Positions 8,175 to 16,479 of a stretch of DNA of 64,000 bases are shown here, one piece after another. How positions within the stretch are numbered: position 1 is the stretch's first letter; each line of letters opens with the position of its first letter. Origin of the DNA: Marinomonas mediterranea MMB-1 (GTDB lineage Bacteria; Pseudomonadota; Gammaproteobacteria; Pseudomonadales; Marinomonadaceae); assembly GCF_000192865.1 (NCBI RefSeq), contig NC_015276.1, positions 1,674,001 through 1,738,000 on the forward strand. Reading direction: 5' to 3'. Both the position numbers and the translations under genes were made by a program. A model generated the notes under the pieces. It did not search any database, had not been told where the DNA came from, and was given only the letters and a program-made list of their open reading frames with translations.

Positions 8175-9458
8175 TTACTTTTCAGTTGGGTAATCACGCT
8201 CTGTTTTACCAACATAAAGCTGGCGAGGGCGACCAATTTTATAAGGCCCGCTGATCATTTCATTCCAGTGAGAAATCCAACCAATAGTGCGTGACATTGC
8301 GAATATCACGGTAAACATGCTAGTTGGAATGCCAATGGCTTTCATGATAATACCAGAGTAAAAATCGACATTAGGGTACAGTTTACGTTCAACGAAGTAA
8401 GGGTCTTCTAATGCTATTTGCTCTAGTCGTTTCGCTATTTTCAGCAATGGATCGTTTGCTTGGCCGAGTTCCGCTAGAACTTGATCGCATGTCTCGCGCA
8501 TGACTTTGGCACGTGGGTCAAAGTTCTTGTAAACGCGGTGACCGAATCCCATTAATCTAAATGGATCGTTCTTATCTTTTGCCTTCTCGATAAACTCATC
8601 AATGCGTGATACGTCGCCAATTTCTTCAAGCATAGTAAGAACTGCTTCGTTAGCACCGCCGTGAGCAGGTCCCCAAAGCGTTGTAATACCGGCGGAAATA
8701 CAGGCGAATGGATTGGCGCCTGAGGAGCCCGCAAGGCGTACTGTTGACGTCGATGCGTTTTGCTCATGGTCTGCGTGAAGTACAAAGATTTTGTCCATTG
8801 CGTTAGCAAAAACAGGGTTTACTTTGTAGTCCTCACAAGGTGTGGCGAACATCATGTACAAGAAATTTTCCGCGTACGAAAGCTCGTTTCGCGGGTACAT
8901 AGTAGGCTGCCCCTTAGAATACTTGAAACACATTGCCGCAAGTGTGGGCATCTTGGAAATTAATCGGAACGCCGCAATTTCACGGTGCTCTGGGTCGTTG
9001 ATGTCCATGTGGTCTTGGTAGAATGCAGATAGTGCGCTAACTAAGCCTACCATGATGGCCATGGGGTGAGCGTCGTGTCTAAAGCCTTCAAGGAACTTCT
9101 GCATGGATTCAGAAACCATTGTGTGGTTTTTAACGGTTTCAATGAAGTTGGCTTTTTGCTCTGAGCTAGGAAGCTCTCCGTATAGCAGCAAGTAACATGT
9201 TTCTAGATAGTCAGAATGCTCCGCTAGTTGAGCAATAGGGTATCCTCGGTGTAGTAATACACCCGCGTCCCCATCTATGTACGTGATTGCCGATTCACAT
9301 GATCCTGTAGCCATAAAGCCTGGGTCATAGGTAAATACGCCGTGAGAGCCGAGAGAGCGGACGTCGATAACATCTGCTCCAGCTGTGCCTGTGAGCACTG
9401 GTAATTCGATGGATTGTTCGATACCGTCTACTGAAAGTCGAGCTTTTTTATTAGCCAT
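8175..9458 (-). CDS. gltA: Citrate synthase (type II, hexameric)
   Basis: Condenses oxaloacetate and acetyl-CoA to citrate, the entry step of the TCA cycle. Its 427 residues equal the E. coli GltA length. Catalytic residues are visible: the histidine in WGPAHGGANEA, the histidine in FGHRVYKNFDPR and the aspartate in LYPNVDFYSG; the LHADHEQNAST motif is also present. The AAGGAGATAATA ribosome site directly precedes ATG. It is transcribed away from sdhC, so a 560-bp shared control region serves both arms of the TCA block, as in E. coli. Confidence 0.98.
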   Translation of the reverse strand: MANKKARLSVDGIEQSIELPVLTGTAGADVIDVRSLGSHGVFTYDPGFMATGSCESAITYIDGDAGVLLHRGYPIAQLAEHSDYLETCYLLLYGELPSSEQKANFIETVKNHTMVSESMQKFLEGFRHDAHPMAIMVGLVSALSAFYQDHMDINDPEHREIAAFRLISKMPTLAAMCFKYSKGQPTMYPRNELSYAENFLYMMFATPCEDYKVNPVFANAMDKIFVLHADHEQNASTSTVRLAGSSGANPFACISAGITTLWGPAHGGANEAVLTMLEEIGDVSRIDEFIEKAKDKNDPFRLMGFGHRVYKNFDPRAKVMRETCDQVLAELGQANDPLLKIAKRLEQIALEDPYFVERKLYPNVDFYSGIIMKAIGIPTSMFTVIFAMSRTIGWISHWNEMISGPYKIGRPRQLYVGKTERDYPTEK

Positions 9459-10018
9459 TTATTATCTCCTTCGTATTCTGATCCGGGGCTTAAAGAGTCG
9501 TGAAAAAGACCTCCCTAGCCCAGAAGCTGGGGAAAAAATACTTTCTTCGACCAGTAAAAGTCAATGTTACTTATTCTAATGCTAGTCTAAATATAAATAA
9601 TTTAACTGTAATTAAGTTACAAAAATATAAAAATGCTATTTTTTATTTCTTTGTTATTTGTTGGTTAACCTTATGATAAATAAGTAAAATATTTGTTTTT
9701 TTTGTGGTTTTTATATCTGAAAATTTATACCACTATTGGTTATATTTATACCTACATTCATTCGGTGAATGACGATCATTGTTAAGCACTTGTTCAGTCT
9801 ATTTGTCTTCGCTTTTTACGCTGGTCTATAATTGCCAACCGATGATTTCATTGATTTGCCGACGTTATTTTGAAAGAACGAGTCGCTTTCAATATGTAAG
9901 GTGAGCAAATCGATGGGATTTTCACTTCAGGCCTATGTCATCTCGCTCAGCGCAGTGGGTCTGACTAGAACTAAGGTCGTGATTGACCATTCAATCAACA
10001 AAAGTGGTGTAAAGAGTC
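9459..10018. promoter_or_regulatory. gltA/sdhC divergent control region
   Basis: A 560-bp AT-rich interval without any convincing gene. It must contain the promoters for gltA (leftward) and sdhCDAB (rightward). In E. coli the same region binds CRP, ArcA and Fur. I see long A/T runs near 9585-9720 but no clear consensus box for a named regulator. The part from about 9840 to 10018 would be a long sdhC leader. Confidence 0.6.
9803..9832 (+). promoter_or_regulatory. Predicted sigma70 promoter for sdhCDAB
   Basis: TTGTCT at 9803-9808 and a perfect TATAAT at 9827-9832, separated by 18 bp. It would start RNA near 9840, giving a leader of about 180 nt before sdhC. Predicted by eye from consensus only. 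Confidence 0.45.
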
Positions 10019-10396
10019 GTGAACAAAAAAAGACCAGTCAATCTTGATATTTCTACAATATCAATGCCCGTAACCGCAATTGTTTCTATTCTACATCGTA
10101 TTACAGGAATCATCCTTTTTATTGGATTGGTTTTTCTGTTCTACGCGTTCGATCTTTCTCTTGAGTCTCAAGAGGGGTTTGACACTGTAGTTGAAACTCT
10201 GCAAACAAGCTTCCTAGCAAAATTCATTATTTGGGGTGTCGTATCAGCTTTGATGTACCATCTCGTAGCAGGTGTGAAACACCTATTTATGGATTTGGGG
10301 CACTTTGAAGAGCTAGAAAGTGGACGTAAAGCTGCACAGATCAACCTTATCATCGCAGCTATTTTAATTGTCGTTGCAGGGGTGTGGGTATGGTAA
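10019..10396 (+). CDS. sdhC: Succinate dehydrogenase cytochrome b556 subunit SdhC
   Basis: Membrane anchor subunit of complex II that binds haem b and ubiquinone together with SdhD. The 125 residues show KKRPVNLDI at the N-terminus, the quinone-site motif SILHRITG at about 28, three hydrophobic helices, and the haem-ligand region YHLVAGVKHLFMDLGH at about residues 81-96. Start is GTG 10019, which places the conserved KKRPVNLD correctly at the N-terminus. First gene of sdhCDAB. Confidence 0.95.
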   Translation: MNKKRPVNLDISTISMPVTAIVSILHRITGIILFIGLVFLFYAFDLSLESQEGFDTVVETLQTSFLAKFIIWGVVSALMYHLVAGVKHLFMDLGHFEELESGRKAAQINLIIAAILIVVAGVWVW

Positions 10397-10737
10397 CTCA
10401 AATTACAAGTTTTGGTCGCTCAGGACTTTATGATTGGATGATGCAGAGAATTTCTGCAATCGTTTTAGCGTTATACAGCGTATTTATTATTGGGTATTTG
10501 GTTTTAAACCCTGACCTTACATACGAACAGTGGAGTGGACTGTTTGAAACGACTTGGATGCGCATCTTCAGTTTGATGACGCTCTTGTCTATTGGTATTC
10601 ACTCCTGGATTGGCTTGTGGTCTGTATCTACAGATTACATTAAAGCTACCGGTGTTCGTTTTCTTTTCCAAGCGGTGTGCGGTTTTGCGATGTTTGTTTA
10701 TGTCGTTTGGGGTATTCAGGTTCTTTGGGGGCTGTAA
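10390..10737 (+). CDS. sdhD: Succinate dehydrogenase membrane anchor SdhD
   Basis: Second membrane anchor of complex II, with three transmembrane helices in about 115 residues. I choose ATG 10390 rather than the GTG at 10384 because the resulting N-terminus, MVTQ then FGRSGLYDW, lines up with E. coli SdhD, which starts MVSN and continues with LGRNGVHDF. The start overlaps the sdhC stop by 7 bp. The haem-ligand histidine is probably in IGIHSWIGLW at about residue 71. Confidence 0.93.
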   Translation: MVTQITSFGRSGLYDWMMQRISAIVLALYSVFIIGYLVLNPDLTYEQWSGLFETTWMRIFSLMTLLSIGIHSWIGLWSVSTDYIKATGVRFLFQAVCGFAMFVYVVWGIQVLWGL

Positions 10738-10740
10738 GTA

Positions 10741-12513
10741 ATGGCTAATATTCGTACTATTTCATTTGATTCTATCGTTATCGGTGGTGGTGGTGCTGGC
10801 ATGCGCGCTGCGTTGCAGTTAACAGAATCCGGTTTAAACACCGCTTGTGTGACGAAAGTGTTTCCGACTCGTTCTCACACAGTATCAGCACAAGGCGGTA
10901 TCACTTGTGCAATTGCTAGTGAAGATCCAAATGACGATTGGCGCTGGCACATGTATGACACCGTAAAGGGGTCAGACTACATTGGTGATCAAGACGCAAT
11001 TGAATACATGTGTTCTGTAGGTCCGCAAGCTGTGTTCGAACTTGAGCATATGGGTTTACCATTTTCACGTAAAGAAAATGGCCGTATTTATCAGCGTCCT
11101 TTTGGTGGTCAATCTAAAGATTTTGGTAAAGGTGGACAGGCAGCGCGTACCTGTGCTGCTGCTGACCGTACTGGTCACGCACTCTTGCATACGCTTTACC
11201 AAGCTAACTTGAAAGGCGGTACTACCTTCTTTAACGAATGGTATGCGGTTGATTTGGTTAAAAACGAAGAAAACGCTGTCGTTGGTGTGGTCGCTATTTG
11301 CATCGAAACAGGTGAAACCGTTTACCTGAAAGCAAAAGCGACTGTAATCGCTACTGGTGGTGCGGGTCGTATCTTCCAGTCTACAACAAATGCGCATATT
11401 AACACTGGTGATGGTGCAGGCATGGCCTTACGTGCAGGCTACCCATTACAAGATATGGAAATGTGGCAGTTCCATCCAACCGGTATTTACGGTGCGGGAA
11501 CCTTGGTAACTGAAGGTTGTCGTGGTGAAGGTGGTTACCTAATCAATAAAGATGGCGAGCGCTTCATGGAGCGTTATGCGCCAAACGCGAAAGACCTAGC
11601 GGGTCGTGACGTTGTTGCTCGTTCAATGATCTTGGAAATCTTAGAAGGCCGTGGTTGTGGCCCTGAAGCTGATCATGTATTGCTTAAGTTGGATCACCTA
11701 GGTGAAGAAACACTTAATAAGCGCCTTCCAGGTATTCTTGAGTTGTCTCGTACATTTGCTCACGTAGACCCTGTTAAAGAGCCAATTCCTGTTATCCCGA
11801 CTTGTCATTACATGATGGGCGGTATTCCAACGAATGTTGGTGGTCAAGCGTTGACTCAAAATGAAGCTGGCGAAGACATCGTTATCGATGGTCTTTACGC
11901 AGCAGGCGAAGCAGCATGTGTATCTGTTCACGGTGCTAACCGTTTGGGTGGTAACTCGCTACTTGATTTGGTTGTGTTTGGTCGTGCGGTAGGTCTTCAG
12001 GTTAAGAAATCTTTAGACGATGGTTTTGATTCTCTAGATGCCAAAGACACAGACATTGAAAATGCAATGTTGCGCCTAAATCGCCTGAATAATTCTACCG
12101 GTGGTGAGAGTGTTGCTGAAGTTCGTGCAGACCTTCAGAAGGTTATGCAGTTGTACTTCGGTGTATTCCGTGAAGGTGCAGCGATGCAAACAGGTTTGGA
12201 AGAGTTAGCTAAAATTCGCGCTCGTGTTGAAAATCTGCATCTTGAAGACAAGAGTCAGGCTTTCAACACTGCTCGTATTGAAGCACTTGAGCTCGAGAAC
12301 TTGCTTGAAGTTGCTGAATCGACTGCAGTACCAGCAGAATTTCGTAAAGAGAGTCGTGGCGCGCACGCCCGTAACGACTACACTGAACGTGATGATGAAA
12401 ACTGGTTGAAGCACTCACTGTATCACCCAGCTGATAAGAAAGTGACTAAGCGTGACGTTAACTTCGCGCCTAAGACAATGGACGCTTTCCCACCTAAAGC
12501 TCGTACATACTAA
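10741..12513 (+). CDS. sdhA: Succinate dehydrogenase flavoprotein SdhA
   Basis: Catalytic subunit of complex II: oxidises succinate to fumarate and passes electrons through FAD to SdhB. It is 590 residues, as expected. Visible are the dinucleotide fold GGGGAGMRAA, the histidine that carries covalent FAD in RSHTVSAQGG, the substrate-binding HPTGIYGAG, and the catalytic region HGANRLGGNSLLDL. It begins 3 bp after sdhD and precedes sdhB by 12 bp. Confidence 0.98.
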   Translation: MANIRTISFDSIVIGGGGAGMRAALQLTESGLNTACVTKVFPTRSHTVSAQGGITCAIASEDPNDDWRWHMYDTVKGSDYIGDQDAIEYMCSVGPQAVFELEHMGLPFSRKENGRIYQRPFGGQSKDFGKGGQAARTCAAADRTGHALLHTLYQANLKGGTTFFNEWYAVDLVKNEENAVVGVVAICIETGETVYLKAKATVIATGGAGRIFQSTTNAHINTGDGAGMALRAGYPLQDMEMWQFHPTGIYGAGTLVTEGCRGEGGYLINKDGERFMERYAPNAKDLAGRDVVARSMILEILEGRGCGPEADHVLLKLDHLGEETLNKRLPGILELSRTFAHVDPVKEPIPVIPTCHYMMGGIPTNVGGQALTQNEAGEDIVIDGLYAAGEAACVSVHGANRLGGNSLLDLVVFGRAVGLQVKKSLDDGFDSLDAKDTDIENAMLRLNRLNNSTGGESVAEVRADLQKVMQLYFGVFREGAAMQTGLEELAKIRARVENLHLEDKSQAFNTARIEALELENLLEVAESTAVPAEFRKESRGAHARNDYTERDDENWLKHSLYHPADKKVTKRDVNFAPKTMDAFPPKARTY

Positions 12514-12525
12514 GGAGTAACAAAC

Positions 12526-13230
12526 ATGTTAGTAAGTATTTATCGTTACAATCCTGAAGTAGACGACGCACCTTACATGCAGGATTACAATATTGATTTG
12601 CCTGCTGGTAAGGATTTGATGGTATTAGATGTATTAAACATCATCAAAGCGCAAGACCCTGCTGTATCATACCGTCGTTCTTGCCGTGAAGGTGTATGTG
12701 GGTCTGATGGCATGAACATGTCGGGTAAAAATGGCTTGGCTTGTATTACCCCTGTTTCAGAAGCGGTTAAAAATGACAAACTGGTTCTACGTCCACTTCC
12801 AGGCTTGCCTGTTGTGCGTGACTTGGTTGTTGATATGGGCCAGTTCTACAAACAGTATGAGAAGATCAAACCATTCTTGATCAACGATACGCCAGCACCA
12901 GCTATCGAGCGTCTTCAGAGTCCTGAGGATCGCGAAAAGCTAGACGGCCTATATGAATGTATTCTGTGTGCTTGTTGTTCGACTGCTTGTCCGTCGTTCT
13001 GGTGGAATCCTGATAAATTTGTCGGACCATCTGGCTTGTTGCAAGCTTACCGCTTCTTAGCAGACAGTCGTGACACAGCGACTCAAGATCGTTTGTCAGA
13101 TCTGGATGATCCATTCAGTGTGTTCCGTTGTCATGGTATCATGAACTGTGTAAATGTTTGTCCTAAGGGTCTTAACCCTACAAAAGCAATCGGCAGCATT
13201 CGCAGCATGTTACTTCAGCGTGCCACTTGA
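12526..13230 (+). CDS. sdhB: Succinate dehydrogenase iron-sulfur subunit SdhB
   Basis: Electron-transfer subunit of complex II, 234 residues. It carries all three cluster motifs: [2Fe-2S] in SCREGVCGSDGM plus GLAC, [4Fe-4S] in CILCACCSTACP, and [3Fe-4S]/[4Fe-4S] ligands in CHGIMNCVNVCPKGLNP. AAGGAG lies before ATG 12526. It ends the sdh operon and is followed by a hairpin resembling a terminator, so sucA may be partly uncoupled from sdh. Confidence 0.98.
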   Translation: MLVSIYRYNPEVDDAPYMQDYNIDLPAGKDLMVLDVLNIIKAQDPAVSYRRSCREGVCGSDGMNMSGKNGLACITPVSEAVKNDKLVLRPLPGLPVVRDLVVDMGQFYKQYEKIKPFLINDTPAPAIERLQSPEDREKLDGLYECILCACCSTACPSFWWNPDKFVGPSGLLQAYRFLADSRDTATQDRLSDLDDPFSVFRCHGIMNCVNVCPKGLNPTKAIGSIRSMLLQRAT

Positions 13231-13277
13231 TATGTTTTTAGCGTTACATTGTGTGAAGGCGATGTAATGGCGAAATG

Positions 13278-13308
13278 GGCGGCTTGAACTTTCAATGCCG
13301 CCGTTTTT
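13278..13308 (+). terminator. Intrinsic terminator after sdhB
   Basis: Stem GGCGGCTTGAA (13278-13288) pairs with TTCAA-T-GCCGCC (13291-13302) with one bulged T and a 2-nt loop, followed by G and five T. It lies 48 bp after the sdhB stop in the 372-bp gap before sucA. The rest of that gap (13309-13602) holds no gene and is probably the sucA promoter and leader. Confidence 0.7.
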
Positions 13309-13559
13309 CGATGCTTCGATTCGTTTTACAATATCGGTCAAGCAGAGAATAAAGAATTTTGAATTCGACCTATGTGAACACGGATGTGCTTAGAGAAGTT
13401 ACTTATTAAATACAACTCCAGGCAGGGTGCTTGTTGAAAGACAAGTTAAGTAATTTGGTATTAAACACAGTAGGACGGAAGTAAGCTGAAAGATAAAAAG
13501 ATCGACGCTTGAAGAGGTCGAAAGAACTGTGAAAGCATTAGATCATACAAAAATGAGTG

Positions 13560-13572
13560 CCGGTAATACCGG
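13560..13572. promoter_or_regulatory. 13-bp perfect palindrome upstream of sucA
   Basis: CCGGTA-A-TACCGG, centred at 13566 and ending 30 bp before the sucA ATG. It could be an operator or a small hairpin in the sucA leader; its binding partner is unknown. Confidence 0.4.
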
Positions 13573-13602
13573 TCACTGGCTCGAACATAAGGGTGATCGA
13601 GA

Positions 13603-16446
13603 ATGCACGAAAGTTTAATGGAGTTGCTATGGAGCACTTCTCACTTTTCGGGGGGGAACCTGGAATATGTTGAGGGGTTGTTTGAAAGCTACCTGGTTGA
13701 TCCAAATTCAGTATCGGAGGAATGGCGTAAGTGCTTTGACCAACTACCTCGAGTAAGTGAGGCGCAGTCAACAGACCTTCCACATTCTGTAATTCAACAG
13801 CAGTTCCTAGAGATTGGAAAAAACAAATTCCGCTCTATGCCAGTTTCTACTGGCGTTACCACCACGGTCGGTTCCGACCATGAGCAAAAACAAATCAATG
13901 TTCTTCAGTTAATCAACGCTTACCGTGTACGCGGACACCAGCACGCTAGCATTGACCCACTAGGCTTGTTAAAGCGTGACAAGGTTGCTGACCTTGATCT
14001 CGGTTATCACCAGCTAACTGGCGCTGACTTGGATATTGCTTTTAACTCAGGCTCTTTGTTCTTTAATAAAGAGAGCATGCCTCTTAGCGAAATTGTTTCT
14101 GAATTAGAGAAAACATATTGCTCAAGTGTCGGCTATGAGTTTATGCATATCGTTGATACGCAAGAGAAAGCATGGTTGCAGCAGCGTGTAGAATCAGTGC
14201 GCTCTAAGCCAGATTACTCTGCGGAAACACGGAAGTCGCTTTTGGAGCGTTTGACCGCGGCAGAAGGTCTTGAAAAATACTTAGCCAGTCGCTACCCAGG
14301 CGCTAAGCGTTTCGGCTTAGAAGGTGGTGAAAGCTTAATACCAATGGTCAACGAACTTATTCAGCGCTCTGGAGCGTTGGGTGCGAAGGAAGTTGTCATT
14401 GGCATGGCGCACCGTGGTCGTTTAAATGTCTTGGTTAATACGCTAGGTAAAAACCCTAAAGATTTGTTTGACGAATTTGAAGGTAAGAAACTGGTAAATA
14501 CCTCTGGCGACGTGAAATACCATCAAGGTTTCTCATCAAATGTGATGACTGCGGGTGGTGAAGTACACATTGCATTGGCATTTAACCCGTCTCACCTTGA
14601 GATTGTTTCGCCTGTAGTTGAAGGCTCAGTACGTGCACGTCAAGATCGCCGGAACGATAAAGTAGGTAAGACAGTTGTCCCTATTTCTATCCATGGTGAT
14701 GCGGCATTTGCTGGTCAGGGTGTGGTCATGGAGACATTCCAGATGTCTCAAACACGCGCTTACAAAACGGGTGGAACGGTACACATAGTTATAAACAACC
14801 AAGTAGGTTTTACAACCAATCGTCAAGAAGACTCGCGTTCTACTGAATACGCTACTGATGTAGCTAAAATGATTCAGGCGCCAATCTTACACGTTAATGG
14901 CGATGATCCAGAGGCAGTGCTGTTTGTTACGCAACTTGCGCTTGATTACCGTTATGAGTTCGGACGTGATGTTGTTATAGACTTGGTATGTTACCGCCGT
15001 CGTGGTCACAACGAAACGGATGAGCCCTCTGGTACTCAACCTTTGATGTATCAAATCATTGGTAAGCAAAAAACAACTCGTACCTTGTACGCGCAATACT
15101 TGGTAGAACAAAATGTATTGACGCAACAAGAAGCGGACGCGATGGCAAATGAAAACCGTGAAGACCTTGATAATGGTCGACACGTTGCTAAGAGTCTCGT
15201 GCTTGAGCCAAAGTCAGAGTTGTTTGTTGACTGGCGACCGTATCTTGGTGTCGAGTGGACTGACGAAGGCGACACGTCTTATCCGATTGCCAAACTTCAA
15301 GAGCTGGCTAAAAAGACCACAACTGTCCCTGACGGTGTTGTTGTTCAGCGTCAGGTTCAGAAGATCTATCAAGATCGCGATAAGATGACAGCAGGAGCAA
15401 TGCCAATCAACTGGGGTTACGCAGAAACGCTAGCACTTGGTACGTTGCTTGAGCAAGGTTATCCTATTCGTTTTACTGGTCAGGACTCTGGACGCGGAAC
15501 TTTCTCGCACCGTCATGCGGTTATTCATAGCCAAAAAGACGGCAGTACGTTCATTCCGCTGAAGCATTTATCAGAAGACCAGCCACCTTTGGACTTGTTT
15601 GATTCCTACTTGTCGGAAGAAGCTGTACTTGCGTTCGAGTACGGATATGCAACGACATCTCCTAAAGGAATGGTCATTTGGGAAGCCCAGTTTGGTGACT
15701 TTGCCAATGGTGCTCAGGTTGTAATTGACCAGTTTATTACCAGTGGTGAGCACAAGTGGGGCCGTTTATGCGGCTTAACTATGTTGTTACCTCATGGTTA
15801 TGAAGGGCAAGGACCTGAGCATTCATCTGCGCGCTTAGAACGCTTTATGCAACTTTGTGCTGAATTTAATATTCAAGTGTGTGTTCCTACCACGCCGTCG
15901 CAGATTTACCACATTCTTCGTCGTCAGGCGATTCGTCCAATGCGTCGTCCTCTTATCATCATGTCTCCTAAGAGTTTGCTACGTCATAAACAGGCGATCT
16001 CTACGTTGGAAGAGTTGTCTGAAGGCAGCTTTAAGACGGTTCTGCCAGAGACATCGGAAACGATCTCTCCTGAGAAGGTTAAGCGATTGGTTATCTGTAG
16101 TGGTAAGGTTTACTACGACTTGATTAACCGTCGTGCAGAACTAGAGAAAGATGATGTTGCGGTAATTCGTTTAGAGCAATTGTACCCGTTCCCATACGCG
16201 GACTTTGAAAAAGTCCTAGAACAGTACAAAAATGTTGAAAGTCTGGTTTGGTGTCAGGAAGAGCCTAAGAACCAAGGTGCTTGGCATTCTAACCGTCACC
16301 GTATGAACCGAGTTTTGGAAAAACTGTATCCAAGTCTGAAATTGCGATTTGCGGGCCGAATTTCATCCGCAGCACCTGCAGCTGGTTACATGTCTATCCA
16401 TGTTGAAGAACAAGAAGCGCTAGTTAATGACGCCATCGTTGGCTAG
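13603..16446 (+). CDS. sucA: 2-oxoglutarate dehydrogenase E1, SucA
   Basis: Thiamine-diphosphate decarboxylase of the 2-oxoglutarate dehydrogenase complex. The 947-residue protein matches the family, including the N-terminal E2-binding segment (SGGNLEYVEGLFESYLVDP). The ThDP fold shows IHGDAAFAGQGVV through VINNQVGF. Substrate-binding motifs include GMAHRGRLNVL and FNPSHLEIV, and GQDSGRGTFSHRH lies in the transketolase-like half. ATG 13603 places the N-terminus in register with E. coli SucA. sucB follows after 33 bp. Confidence 0.98.
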   Translation: MHESLMELLWSTSHFSGGNLEYVEGLFESYLVDPNSVSEEWRKCFDQLPRVSEAQSTDLPHSVIQQQFLEIGKNKFRSMPVSTGVTTTVGSDHEQKQINVLQLINAYRVRGHQHASIDPLGLLKRDKVADLDLGYHQLTGADLDIAFNSGSLFFNKESMPLSEIVSELEKTYCSSVGYEFMHIVDTQEKAWLQQRVESVRSKPDYSAETRKSLLERLTAAEGLEKYLASRYPGAKRFGLEGGESLIPMVNELIQRSGALGAKEVVIGMAHRGRLNVLVNTLGKNPKDLFDEFEGKKLVNTSGDVKYHQGFSSNVMTAGGEVHIALAFNPSHLEIVSPVVEGSVRARQDRRNDKVGKTVVPISIHGDAAFAGQGVVMETFQMSQTRAYKTGGTVHIVINNQVGFTTNRQEDSRSTEYATDVAKMIQAPILHVNGDDPEAVLFVTQLALDYRYEFGRDVVIDLVCYRRRGHNETDEPSGTQPLMYQIIGKQKTTRTLYAQYLVEQNVLTQQEADAMANENREDLDNGRHVAKSLVLEPKSELFVDWRPYLGVEWTDEGDTSYPIAKLQELAKKTTTVPDGVVVQRQVQKIYQDRDKMTAGAMPINWGYAETLALGTLLEQGYPIRFTGQDSGRGTFSHRHAVIHSQKDGSTFIPLKHLSEDQPPLDLFDSYLSEEAVLAFEYGYATTSPKGMVIWEAQFGDFANGAQVVIDQFITSGEHKWGRLCGLTMLLPHGYEGQGPEHSSARLERFMQLCAEFNIQVCVPTTPSQIYHILRRQAIRPMRRPLIIMSPKSLLRHKQAISTLEELSEGSFKTVLPETSETISPEKVKRLVICSGKVYYDLINRRAELEKDDVAVIRLEQLYPFPYADFEKVLEQYKNVESLVWCQEEPKNQGAWHSNRHRMNRVLEKLYPSLKLRFAGRISSAAPAAGYMSIHVEEQEALVNDAIVG

Positions 16447-16479
16447 CATCATAGCCTGTCAGAGAGATAAGGGTATAAA

